Assembly: GCF_014695975.1 (NCBI RefSeq)
Contig: NZ_JACJPI010000081.1
Location: forward strand, 62,001 to 126,000
Length of the DNA: 64,000 nt
Direction: 5' to 3'
From: Leptolyngbya sp. FACHB-321
GTDB lineage: Bacteria > Cyanobacteriota > Cyanobacteriia > Leptolyngbyales > Leptolyngbyaceae
The notes under the pieces were generated by a model. It did no database searches and was not told where the DNA came from. It saw only the letters and a list, made by a program, of their open reading frames with translations. This document shows positions 56,538 through 64,000 of this stretch, in pieces (the first letter of the stretch is position 1; the number at the start of each line of letters is the position of its first letter). The position numbers and the translations under genes are program-made.

Positions 56538-58511
56538 ATGGTTGCTTCTCCTGGTTTCCCTGATATCCAAGTGCACTGGGCGCGTCCGTTTATTGAAGGA
56601 CTAGCGCAGCGCAAGATCATGCGTGGGTTTGAAGATAGGTCGTTTCGCCCCGAACGCGCGATGAGTCGGGCAGAGTTTGCCTCTGTGCTGCAAGCAGCAT
56701 TCAATCCGTCTGTTATCCGTCCCTATGTGCCGTTTGTGGATGTGCCGACGACTCATTGGGCAGCGGGCGCGATTCGCCGAGCGTATGAGAGCAGTTTTTT
56801 AACGGGCTATCCAGGGCAACAGTTTCGTCCAAATGAGAATATTCCTAGAGTGCAGGCATTGGCATCGCTAGTGGGCGGGGTGGGCTTGCCGCCAGCAGCT
56901 TCCGTCCCGCTAGCACAGATCTATCAAGACAGCGCTCAGATTGCTAGTTGGGCGATCGCCGCGATCACCACCGCTACTACAAACGAAATCGTCGTCAATC
57001 ACCCCGATCTGAAGCGACTACGACCAACGCAACCCGCCACTCGCGCTGAAATTGCTGCCTTTGTCTATCAATGCCTGGTTGCCCAGGGCAAAGCACCTGC
57101 GATCGCCTCTAGTGCGATCGTCCGTTGGGTGCAAACGGTCGCTGTGTCGCATACGCGAGAATTTCGTGCCCTCTGGGTTGCTTGCGTCTGGAACGGTGAT
57201 TTTCCCTCCAAGATGGGTCTCTCCACTCAGCAGCAGCAGGCAGAGCTAATCGCCATTCTGGATCGAATGCAATCGTTAAACCTGAATGCGTTGATCTTAC
57301 AGGTGCGATCGGAGGGGGATGCGCTGTATCGCTCATCGCTAGAACCCTGGAGTTCTTGGCTCACGGGCACACAGGGCAAAGCTCCCGATCCCTTTTATGA
57401 CCCACTGGAGTTTGCGATCGCCCAGGCACATCAACGCAATATCGAACTGCACGCCTGGTTCAATCCCTATCGCGCTCGTACCTCTGAACGCATTGTTAAT
57501 GTCAGCCCTCATCTCGCGACGACCAATCCAGAGGTGGTGTATCGCTGGGATACACAACTTTGGATGGACCCTGGCGCAAAGGTCGTGCAAGACCGGACGG
57601 TGAATGTCATTCTTGATGTGGTGCGTCGTTACGATGTGGACGGCATTCATCTGGATGATTACTTTTATCCCTACCCGATCGCCGGACAAGCTTTTCCCGA
57701 TGACAAAACCTATCAGACCTACAAAGCGGGTGGTGGGTCGCTAGCCCTCGCAGACTGGCGACGAGACAACGTGAATCGCCTGGTGCAGCGCCTTGCTACG
57801 GAGATCCATGCTGCGAAACCTCACGTCAAGTTTGGCATTAGTCCCTTTGGCATTTACCGCCCTGGTCAACCGCCACAAGTACGAGGGCTGGATGCCTACA
57901 ACCAGCTCTACGCCGATGCCCTTAAATGGTTGCAGGAAGGCTGGGTCGATTACCTGTCGCCTCAGCTTTATTGGCGAATTGAGCCGCCCGCGCAAAGTTA
58001 TCCAGTCTTGCTGCGCTGGTGGGCAGAGAATAACCTTAAGCAGCGCCACCTCTATCCCGGCAATAACCTGAGCGCTCTGGGTGGCAACCAATGGGATCTG
58101 TCCGAAATCCTGAACCAGATTAATCTGACCCGTGAGCTTTCGCCCCAACTGGCGCTAGGCAATGTGTTTTTTAGCTCGAAAGCACTGGCGGCGAACCATC
58201 AAGGCGTAGGCGATCGCTTTCGCACGACGACCTACGCCAACCTTGCCCTACCTCCTGCTATGCCCTGGATGCCGACCGCCACACCTGCTATTCCTACAGG
58301 CGTTCGCTATAGCAACGGCAAGCTCACCTGGAATGCCGCGACTCCAGAGATCCGTAACTGGACACTCTACCAACAAAACGGCAATACCTGGACGCTTCGC
58401 CAGGTTCTCCCCGCTACAACAACGGCTACCACCCTGTCATCAGGAACGTATGCCCTGTGTGCCGTCGGGCGATCGATCGTAGAAAGCAAAGGCGTTGTGG
58501 TGAAGGTGTGA
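56538..58511 (+). CDS. SLH-domain protein with GHL10 (DUF187) glycosidase-like domain
   Basis: 657 residues from ATG 56538; a TTG at 56529 is possible. Three SLH-like repeats occupy about residues 5-190 (IQVHWARPFIEGLAQRKIMR; PFVDVPTTHWAAGAIRRAYE; a third ending PATRAEIAAFVYQCL). The hydrolase domain follows: ALWVACVWNGDF, LNLNALILQVRSEGDALYRS, LHAWFNPYRA, YDVDGIHLDDYFYPYP and KFGISPFGIYRP. It ends in a fibronectin-like segment. GHL10 enzymes are predicted glycan hydrolases of the cell wall or sheath. No signal peptide is visible before the first SLH repeat, which is odd for a surface protein. Confidence 0.9.
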   Translation: MVASPGFPDIQVHWARPFIEGLAQRKIMRGFEDRSFRPERAMSRAEFASVLQAAFNPSVIRPYVPFVDVPTTHWAAGAIRRAYESSFLTGYPGQQFRPNENIPRVQALASLVGGVGLPPAASVPLAQIYQDSAQIASWAIAAITTATTNEIVVNHPDLKRLRPTQPATRAEIAAFVYQCLVAQGKAPAIASSAIVRWVQTVAVSHTREFRALWVACVWNGDFPSKMGLSTQQQQAELIAILDRMQSLNLNALILQVRSEGDALYRSSLEPWSSWLTGTQGKAPDPFYDPLEFAIAQAHQRNIELHAWFNPYRARTSERIVNVSPHLATTNPEVVYRWDTQLWMDPGAKVVQDRTVNVILDVVRRYDVDGIHLDDYFYPYPIAGQAFPDDKTYQTYKAGGGSLALADWRRDNVNRLVQRLATEIHAAKPHVKFGISPFGIYRPGQPPQVRGLDAYNQLYADALKWLQEGWVDYLSPQLYWRIEPPAQSYPVLLRWWAENNLKQRHLYPGNNLSALGGNQWDLSEILNQINLTRELSPQLALGNVFFSSKALAANHQGVGDRFRTTTYANLALPPAMPWMPTATPAIPTGVRYSNGKLTWNAATPEIRNWTLYQQNGNTWTLRQVLPATTTATTLSSGTYALCAVGRSIVESKGVVVKV

Positions 58512-58776
58512 GAGGGGCGATCGCTCCTCACTACAGCTTCGATGGAGCATTGCGAAACCCAACGTTAGGGTTGAAAGCATGCGACCGGCTGTAAAGAGTA
58601 AAAGCAGGGTTGTGAATGGACAAAAGGGGCGATCGCGCTGAAGGTACGAACCGATAGGCAACGTAGCACCAAGACAATTCCTCAGTGCGTAATGTAGAAA
58701 ATAGCGCTTTTCTACCCGGCAGGTTTGGGCTACTCTCTAGTAGCGGCTGTCCCTATGCGCGATCGGTGCAAACTAT

Positions 58777-59910
58777 ATGACCCAGTTCGAGAACACCTCC
58801 GCTTTTAAGGCAGTCCTCCTCCAGCAGTTTGAGCAAGACGGCTGGACGGCGACCCTTGCCCCACCCAATACGCTGGGCTACGACATTGAGCTAGTACGCG
58901 GTAGCGAGTATGTAGCGGTGCAGGTTAAGCATCAGCGGGCAAAAGTCCATGCAGGGCAATTGGAGAAATTTATTGACTTTTTAGAACGTCCCGCCGCCGC
59001 TAAATTCACGCAGGGCTTCCTCCTTTCGGCATCGGGCTTTACCGCCTCTGTCTTTACCTACATGCGGACAGAAGAAGTCGTTGATGTAGCGCTGGGCAGC
59101 TTTAAGGACAATCAAATAGTCTGGGAAGATGGCGACATTCCCCAACCGCCACCACGAGCACAGCTTACCTACATTGGAGTGTTTACCTGCAAAGGTGGAG
59201 TCGGCAAAACGACCATTAGCGCCCATCTTGCAGGAGCCTTTGCGCTCAATGGGTACGATGTCGTGCTGATTGACCTCGATCGCCAGAGCAACCTGCGAAA
59301 GCTATTGGGCGATGGTGTTTACATCCCCGGACGACGTGGTGGTTTGGGCGCAACGATTACCGTTCTCAACCATACCGAATGGCGTGAAGAAGAATACCCT
59401 GACACCCGCGTTGTGATTTGCGATTGCAGCCCAGAGTACGACGCAAATCCTGAGGCATTCATCGAAAAGTTTAACTATTGCTTGATCCCAACCACGCTAA
59501 ATCCGCTGGGAATTAACAAGAACGCCGATGTAATTCGACGTACCTTTGCCGCCGTGCGGCGGATTAATATTAACGCCGAGTTGTTTGTGATTGTGAACAA
59601 CTATCACAGCGACGAATCGAGACGCAACGAAGTCTTGAATCGTATTTTGAAGACTGAATTTGAGACTTTGATGGCAGATGATGCCAAATGCCATTACATC
59701 GATCCTGAAACAGTTGCGATTCGCTTTAGCAAGCAGTTGCTCTATTGGGGCTATCACATCGTTGAAAATGACAAGCCGCAGTTGGCATTTCGGGAAGTGG
59801 GCGGACGATCGCTCCCGCGTACTGATTTCTTGAAACTACTCGATTACCTCGAAGACCATACCAATATCGAAGCCGCCAAAGAAAAGGAAGCAAAAGCGGC
59901 TGTAGGCTAA
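58777..59910 (+). CDS. Mrr-like nuclease domain fused to a ParA/MinD-type ATPase
   Basis: 377 residues. The N-terminal 115 or so residues look like a type IV restriction (Mrr-like) PD-(D/E)XK domain: GWTATLAPPNTLGYDIELVR (D36), VAVQVKHQ (Q49-V-K51) and GFLLSASGFTASVFTYMR. A proline linker (IPQPPPRAQ) leads into a ParA ATPase with deviant Walker A CKGGVGKTT (K139, K144), LIDLDRQSN, and VVICDCSPE. ParA proteins dimerise on DNA in an ATP-dependent way; a fused nuclease domain suggests DNA surveillance or plasmid/phage control. No ParB or modification gene is adjacent. Confidence 0.85.
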   Translation: MTQFENTSAFKAVLLQQFEQDGWTATLAPPNTLGYDIELVRGSEYVAVQVKHQRAKVHAGQLEKFIDFLERPAAAKFTQGFLLSASGFTASVFTYMRTEEVVDVALGSFKDNQIVWEDGDIPQPPPRAQLTYIGVFTCKGGVGKTTISAHLAGAFALNGYDVVLIDLDRQSNLRKLLGDGVYIPGRRGGLGATITVLNHTEWREEEYPDTRVVICDCSPEYDANPEAFIEKFNYCLIPTTLNPLGINKNADVIRRTFAAVRRININAELFVIVNNYHSDESRRNEVLNRILKTEFETLMADDAKCHYIDPETVAIRFSKQLLYWGYHIVENDKPQLAFREVGGRSLPRTDFLKLLDYLEDHTNIEAAKEKEAKAAVG

Positions 59911-59995
59911 CGTCATGAATGGTCAGTAATTAGCTTTCAAGTGGCTTGCCTCACTTTTAGTGGGTTAACGGCATCTTTAAGCTGATCGCTGACAG

Positions 59996-60241
59996 CTACT
60001 TGGCAAGCGGTCGTTTGAAAATATAGAGATACGTTAGCGTACGAATGCGACTCTGTTCGCCGCCATGTGCCTCATCGATCGCATGGACAGCCGCTAACTC
60101 CCATTCTTGCTGCCCTAAAAAATCCAAGCCTTCCCGAAGTTTGTAGTCCTGACCATTGACCGTCAGCACTCGGTAGCCGTTTTTATTCAGTTTCCCTACA
60201 ATTTTGACGGAAGAATAGGCTTCAAGGTATTGCCACTTCAT
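59996..60241 (-). CDS. DUF4177-like small protein
   Basis: 81 residues, starting MKWQYLEAYSSVKIVGKLNK and ending with the DUF4177-like pattern GLDFLGQQEWELAAVHAID followed by YLYIFKRP. Proteins of this shape (strand-helix-strand with EGWEL and YIFKRP) are common, of unknown function. Convergent with the nuclease-ParA gene. Confidence 0.8.
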   Translation of the reverse strand: MKWQYLEAYSSVKIVGKLNKNGYRVLTVNGQDYKLREGLDFLGQQEWELAAVHAIDEAHGGEQSRIRTLTYLYIFKRPLAK

Positions 60242-60272
60242 CGGCTGCCTCGCTGCACCATTGAAACTCCTT

Positions 60273-61106
60273 TCATGCCCCCATTCCTGAATATTGCTTT
60301 AATCCCTTATGCCACAGCCAGCGATAGAGTGCGAAAAAAATTCCACTCCAGCCCAGCATGACCAACAATCCTTGCCCTAGGTTGACAGGCAACCCAACCA
60401 GTAGACTGGCAGGAAAGTGGATGAGGTAAGGAAAGGGTGTCCAGAGGACGATCGCCCGCATCTGCGGTGGGTAAACTTCCAGCGGTGCCACCATGCCTGA
60501 CAGAAACAGGTAGAACAAAAACCAGAACTGTTCTAGCGCACTGGCACGCTCCGTCCAAAAGGCGAACATCGACAGCGTATACTGCATCAAAAAACGTAAC
60601 GCAAAGGCAAAGACAGCGGTCAGCAAAAACAACAGAAAGCCGCTGAGGCTAGGCACCCAGAAGGACTGCGGGTAAAGCCAGAAAAAGAGGACAATTAGCC
60701 CAAAGGCAAGCGGCAAACGGGCAAACCGTTCTGCAAAGTGAGAAAAGAAGTAGTGCCACGCCGGATCAAGCGGCTGTAACAACCGAAACGACAGCTTGCC
60801 TTCGATGATCTCGCGCTCAAATTCCCAAATCACCCAAACAACGGTGAACTGACGAACGATGAAGGCAGCTAAAAAGTAACGAGCAAAATCGACGGGCGTT
60901 AAGCCAAAGTTTCCCGTCTGCGCGGCTTCCACCCAGATGCCCATCAGAATGATCGGCAGTGAACCCGACAGTACCCACAGCAGTAACTCAGCCCGATACT
61001 CCACCATGTAGGCGTAGTAGACCGAAGTCATGGTTTGAGCAATCTGAACCAACCGCTTCAAACCACTTCTGCTTTTTGCCTTTTGCCCTTTGCCTTCTTC
61101 CGTCAC
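60273..61106 (-). CDS. ABC-2 permease (DUF990-like)
   Basis: 277 residues with six hydrophobic segments. Family blocks are MVEYRAELLLWVLSGSLPII, FVVWVIWEFEREIIEGKLSF-like VWVIWEFEREIIEGKLSFRL, LQPLDPAWHYFF and WFLFYLFLSGMVAPLEVYP. The start GTG 61106 overlaps the stop of the ATPase gene by four bases (GTGA), indicating translational coupling; its first 15 codons come from low-complexity spacer. MTSVYY at 61031 would be a shorter alternative. DUF990 permeases usually come in pairs, so a second one probably lies elsewhere. Confidence 0.88.
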   Translation of the reverse strand: MTEEGKGQKAKSRSGLKRLVQIAQTMTSVYYAYMVEYRAELLLWVLSGSLPIILMGIWVEAAQTGNFGLTPVDFARYFLAAFIVRQFTVVWVIWEFEREIIEGKLSFRLLQPLDPAWHYFFSHFAERFARLPLAFGLIVLFFWLYPQSFWVPSLSGFLLFLLTAVFAFALRFLMQYTLSMFAFWTERASALEQFWFLFYLFLSGMVAPLEVYPPQMRAIVLWTPFPYLIHFPASLLVGLPVNLGQGLLVMLGWSGIFFALYRWLWHKGLKQYSGMGA

Positions 61107-62086
61107 GATGCCACCCCCGATCGCAAGACTCGTCCAATCACTTCTTCGATCAGCGGCTCTGTCACCGATAAATCCACTACCTCTAACTCCGATAGCAGCT
61201 TGGCAACCGTGCGAGTGAGGCGTTCTTGCGGCACCAAAAATTTGGCGATCGCGCCATCCACTGACTCCAAATCGCCATACAGGGAAAGCGTTTCGGCAGG
61301 ATGAGGACGCACCAGTTCCACATTGACCTCGCGACAGGGTGCAAAGCGATCGACCAACCCATCCAGGCTGCCATCGTAAATCAACTGTCCTTCGTGGATT
61401 ACCAATACTCGCTGACAAAGCGCTGTAATATCTGCCATATAGTGGCTGGTTAGTAGAACCGTTGCCTGGTAGCGCTGATTGTACTCGCGCAAAAATTCGC
61501 GGACGCTGACCTGAGCATTCACATCCAGCCCCAATGTCGGTTCATCCAGAAAGAGGACGTGGGGCTGATGCACCAACGCTGCCAGCAGTTCGGCTTTCAT
61601 GCGCTCACCAAGAGAAAGTTTGCGGACAGGTTGGTTCAGCTTGTCGTGCAGAGAAAGCATGTCGGTGAGTTCGCCTACACGCTGCTGGAAGTCGCGATCG
61701 CTGATTCCATAAACCGCCGCATTGATTCGCAATGAATCTAGCGCAGGCAAATCCCAAATCAACTGCTGCTTTTGCCCCATAACCAGCGTAATTTTCTGCA
61801 AAAAGGCAAATTTGCGCTGAAACGGTACGTGTCCCGCTACATTAATGCGTCCCGCTGATGGATGGATTAACCCCGTCAGCATCTTTAGTGTGGTTGTCTT
61901 GCCCGCGCCGTTCGCACCTAGAAAACCCACCACTTCCCCTGGCTCAATGGAGAACGAGATGTTCTGCACCGCTTTGATTTGACGATAGGTTCGCTTAAAA
62001 AAGTGCACTGCGGTGCCTTTCAACCCAGGCTCTTTCACAGCAACGGGATACATCTTGCTCAGGTTCTCAGCCAAAATTACAGGCAT
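61103..62086 (-). CDS. ABC exporter ATPase (DUF990-permease partner)
   Basis: 327 residues. The N-terminal extension KRTYRQIKAVQNISFSIEPG before Walker A GANGAGKTT is typical of the ATPase paired with DUF990 permeases. Signature LSLGERMKAELLAALVH and Walker B VLFLDEPTLGLDVN are intact. The C-terminal domain (from LYGDLESVDGAI) is the usual regulatory one. Exported substrate unknown. First gene of the two-gene operon. Confidence 0.92.
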   Translation of the reverse strand: MPVILAENLSKMYPVAVKEPGLKGTAVHFFKRTYRQIKAVQNISFSIEPGEVVGFLGANGAGKTTTLKMLTGLIHPSAGRINVAGHVPFQRKFAFLQKITLVMGQKQQLIWDLPALDSLRINAAVYGISDRDFQQRVGELTDMLSLHDKLNQPVRKLSLGERMKAELLAALVHQPHVLFLDEPTLGLDVNAQVSVREFLREYNQRYQATVLLTSHYMADITALCQRVLVIHEGQLIYDGSLDGLVDRFAPCREVNVELVRPHPAETLSLYGDLESVDGAIAKFLVPQERLTRTVAKLLSELEVVDLSVTEPLIEEVIGRVLRSGVAS

Positions 62087-62251
62087 TTTTACTCTTGCTA
62101 CGAAACTGCCTCAGTCCAACGTGTAGTTATGCAGGTGCAAATGACTGTTACGCGATCGACACCTCTTCTTTATAGTGCCTGTTTGCGATCTGTAGTGCCT
62201 GTTTGCGATCACCCTTAGCCTCTTGCGACTGAAATTAACGGAGTCCCCACC

Positions 62252-63241
62252 GTGTCTACTTTACTATCTTCAAACATCATCATGCGTCCCTATGCAGGTG
62301 AAGCGGATTTGCCCGCGATCGCCCGTTTGATGAATGCCTGCGAAGCGGTCGATCGCGCCGATATTGGCACGTCGGTTGACGAACTACGTCAAGAATTTGC
62401 TCACCCTAATTTAGACGCTGCTCGTAACATAAGCCTGTGGCAGAGAAATGACGGAACGCTGATCGGCTTTGGTGCCTTATCAATTCCTCAACCGACCGAA
62501 ACCCATAGCGGCTTCCTCAACTTCCACGTTCACCCCATAGCCCGTAACAGCGACATCGAAACCCAGATTTTTGCATGGGGTGAGCAACAGTTACGTGCCG
62601 TCGGCGGTAGCGCTCCACTTGAATTGCAGGCAGTCTCCCGCCCTAATCAAGGCGATCGCCCTCGGCTTTTAGAGCGTTACGGCTTTACTGCCAAGCGCTA
62701 CTTCTTTCAAATGGCGCGCTCTCTGGCAGAACCAATCCCCACGCCCCAACTTCCCGTTGGGTTTACGCTACGTCACGTCGTCAGTGAGCTGGACGCAGCA
62801 GACTGGGTGGCGCTGTTCAATGAATCGTTCATCGATCATTGGAACCATCATCCTATGGCCGTTGAACAGTTCCATTACCACAACCAAGACCCTGATTATG
62901 ATCCAGCGTTAGACCTGGTTGCGATCGCGCCTGACGGCACCTTCGCTGCCTTTTGCACTGGCTGCATCTACCCAAACGACAATCAACGCAGCGGACGAAA
63001 CGAGGGCTGGATCGAGGTGCTGGGCACTCGTCGAGGCTTCCGTCGCTTGGGCTTGGGTCGTGCCATGCTGCTCTTGTACCTACAGCAGTTGAGGTCGATC
63101 GGTGCCGAAACTGCCCTCCTGGGTGTAGATTCCGATAATCCCTCTGGCGCACTGCGGTTATATGAATCAGTCGGCTTTCGTCAGCTCCATACAACGATTG
63201 TCTATACGAAAGAGGTGAGGAGCGAAGGGGTAGAAGGGTAA
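62252..63241 (+). CDS. tandem GNAT N-acetyltransferase
   Basis: 329 residues from GTG 62252, with GGAG 8 bases upstream. Two GNAT folds are visible. The N-terminal one (IIMRPYAGEADLPAIARLM) appears degenerate; the C-terminal one has the acetyl-CoA pyrophosphate loop RRGFRRLGLGRAMLLLYLQQ and the VDSDNPSGALRLYESVGF motif. The layout resembles mycothiol synthase-type double GNATs, but cyanobacteria do not make mycothiol, so the substrate is open. Confidence 0.9.
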   Translation: MSTLLSSNIIMRPYAGEADLPAIARLMNACEAVDRADIGTSVDELRQEFAHPNLDAARNISLWQRNDGTLIGFGALSIPQPTETHSGFLNFHVHPIARNSDIETQIFAWGEQQLRAVGGSAPLELQAVSRPNQGDRPRLLERYGFTAKRYFFQMARSLAEPIPTPQLPVGFTLRHVVSELDAADWVALFNESFIDHWNHHPMAVEQFHYHNQDPDYDPALDLVAIAPDGTFAAFCTGCIYPNDNQRSGRNEGWIEVLGTRRGFRRLGLGRAMLLLYLQQLRSIGAETALLGVDSDNPSGALRLYESVGFRQLHTTIVYTKEVRSEGVEG

Positions 63242-63290
63242 AGGGGTAGAAGGGTGAAGAGGTACATCAATTCTGCCTCTGCCTCCCCTG

Positions 63291-63334
63291 CTTCCCTGCT
63301 CTCGACTTCCCAACTCCCAACTCCCGCCTTCCCC
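63291..63334. repeat. heptamer-type tandem repeat (STRR)
   Basis: CTTCCCAACTCCCAACTCCC and flanking pyrimidine runs form degenerate heptamer repeats in the spacer before the SIMPL gene, of the same family as those near 31850 and 39640. Confidence 0.6.
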
Positions 63335-63439
63335 GCAAGTTGCTAAATCTGTAACCAAACATACCTTCCTGTAATTGGGTGTCACAGTGAAGACATCAAA
63401 CAATTTTCACTTCATCGTTCTTTGTGAGGAGAACTTAGC

Positions 63440-64000
63440 ATGATTCATTCAACTTCTTCGATCGACAAATCTGTTTCCTGGCATCGCTTCAAAGCGCTGC
63501 TTATAAGCGCTGGCTTATTGAGTCTTACTTTTGCTAATCCGGTACTGGCACAAGAGAAAATGATGCGAACGCTGACTGTGAGTGGGCGCGGTACAGAAAT
63601 GGTTGCAACAACCATTTCTCAGGTTCGCCTCGGTGTAGAGGCGCAGGGTAAGACAGCAAATGCGGTACAGCAAGAAGTAGCACGGCGATCGAATGCTGTG
63701 ATTAACTTGCTCAAAGCGCGTCAGGTAGACAAACTTGAAACGACAGGCATTAACCTCAACCCCTCCTATCAGTACGACAACGGCAAGCAAACGCTAACGG
63801 GCTACTCTGCCAGCAACATTGTTAGCTTCCGTATTGCAACTGAGAAAGCTGGAACGTTGTTAGATGAGGCAGTTAAAGCGGGTGCATCCCGCATTGACGG
63901 TGTGAGCTTCATTGCTACCGATGAGGCGATCGCGGCAACCCAAAAAACTGCTCTCCGTGAAGCAATACAGGATGCCCAGGCACAGGCAGATGCCGTCTTC
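63440..64000 (+). CDS. SIMPL-domain (DUF541) exported protein, 3' truncated by window edge
   Basis: 187 codons visible, running off the window. AGGAG lies 9 bases upstream of ATG 63440. A signal peptide (FKALLISAGLLSLTFANPVL, cleavage after VLA-Q) is followed by the SIMPL pattern: LTVSGRGTEMVATTISQVRL, a middle LETTGINLNPSYQYD, and YSASNIVSFRIATEKAGTLL. The family forms oligomeric periplasmic shells; proposed roles include oxidative-stress tolerance. Confidence 0.92.
   Translation, partial: MIHSTSSIDKSVSWHRFKALLISAGLLSLTFANPVLAQEKMMRTLTVSGRGTEMVATTISQVRLGVEAQGKTANAVQQEVARRSNAVINLLKARQVDKLETTGINLNPSYQYDNGKQTLTGYSASNIVSFRIATEKAGTLLDEAVKAGASRIDGVSFIATDEAIAATQKTALREAIQDAQAQADAVF

Noticed and set aside
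60273-61418. Full-length 381-codon reading of the ABC-2 permease
   Set aside because: The first 104 codons lie inside the ATPase gene in another frame; GTG 61106 overlapping its stop is the natural start.

Overview
This window is chromosomal DNA from a cyanobacterium, most likely a filamentous, Leptolyngbya-like lineage. The evidence is the dense HIP1 octamer GCGATCGC, a small protochlorophyllide-reductase-like protein, an SLH/OprB-type porin, a canonical NtcA promoter in front of a urea transporter, a cyanobacteriochrome-type GAF domain, and heptameric GGGAGTC-type tandem repeats between genes. I see no rRNA, tRNA, CRISPR array, complete insertion sequence or prophage. Gene order is a mosaic of short operons.

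Layout: 1-1.4 kb holds the 3' end of ribBA and an MNT/HEPN toxin-antitoxin pair whose toxin is broken by frameshifts. 1.4-6.5 kb has a DUF1400 alpha/beta hydrolase, a DUF4168 exported protein and recJ. 6.5-12.9 kb is a minus-strand nitrogen block, ureG then urtABCDE, with an NtcA-type promoter before urtA and a hairpin terminator after urtA. 13.0-13.8 kb holds decayed remnants of a second toxin-antitoxin pair. 14-15.3 kb has a TspO-related membrane protein and two very small genes. 15.7-21.7 kb is a signalling locus: a 1470-residue hybrid histidine kinase with a candidate DXCF cyanobacteriochrome GAF, bracketed by a diverged repeat, followed by a receiver-PP2C phosphatase. 22-23.8 kb is penicillin-binding protein 2. 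It is followed by about 930 bp of noncoding DNA holding seven DnaA-box-like 9-mers in 11-bp register, a candidate replication origin. 24.7-33 kb carries assorted genes: DUF2811, an Fe-S PD-(D/E)XK nuclease, an aldo/keto reductase, a VOC protein, a Uma2 protein, an S41 protease, a dipeptide epimerase and several unknowns.

34.1-37.7 kb is the circularly permuted ATP-grasp / alpha-E / transglutaminase-like operon, a conserved but poorly characterised predicted peptide-ligation system. 37.8-42.3 kb is a Gld-type ABC exporter (ATPase, permease, GldG-like, DUF4340). 43-44.6 kb encodes a fused APH-like/P-loop kinase. 45-49.7 kb has an SLH porin and a three-gene polar amino acid ABC importer. 50-56.4 kb holds housekeeping genes: pepA, bcp, a Nudix hydrolase, an alpha/beta hydrolase, coaX, an EamA transporter and nfi. 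56.5-64 kb has an SLH-GHL10 glycosidase-like protein, a striking Mrr-like nuclease/ParA ATPase fusion, an ABC-2 exporter pair, a double GNAT protein and the start of a SIMPL-domain protein.

The points I would follow first are the phased DnaA-box array, the two-cysteine photoreceptor kinase, the nuclease-ParA fusion, the ATP-grasp/alpha-E/transglutaminase operon, and the two eroded toxin-antitoxin loci. Start codons were reassigned where upstream sequence is repeat-derived or a better ribosome binding site is visible. All functions rest on motif recognition by eye.
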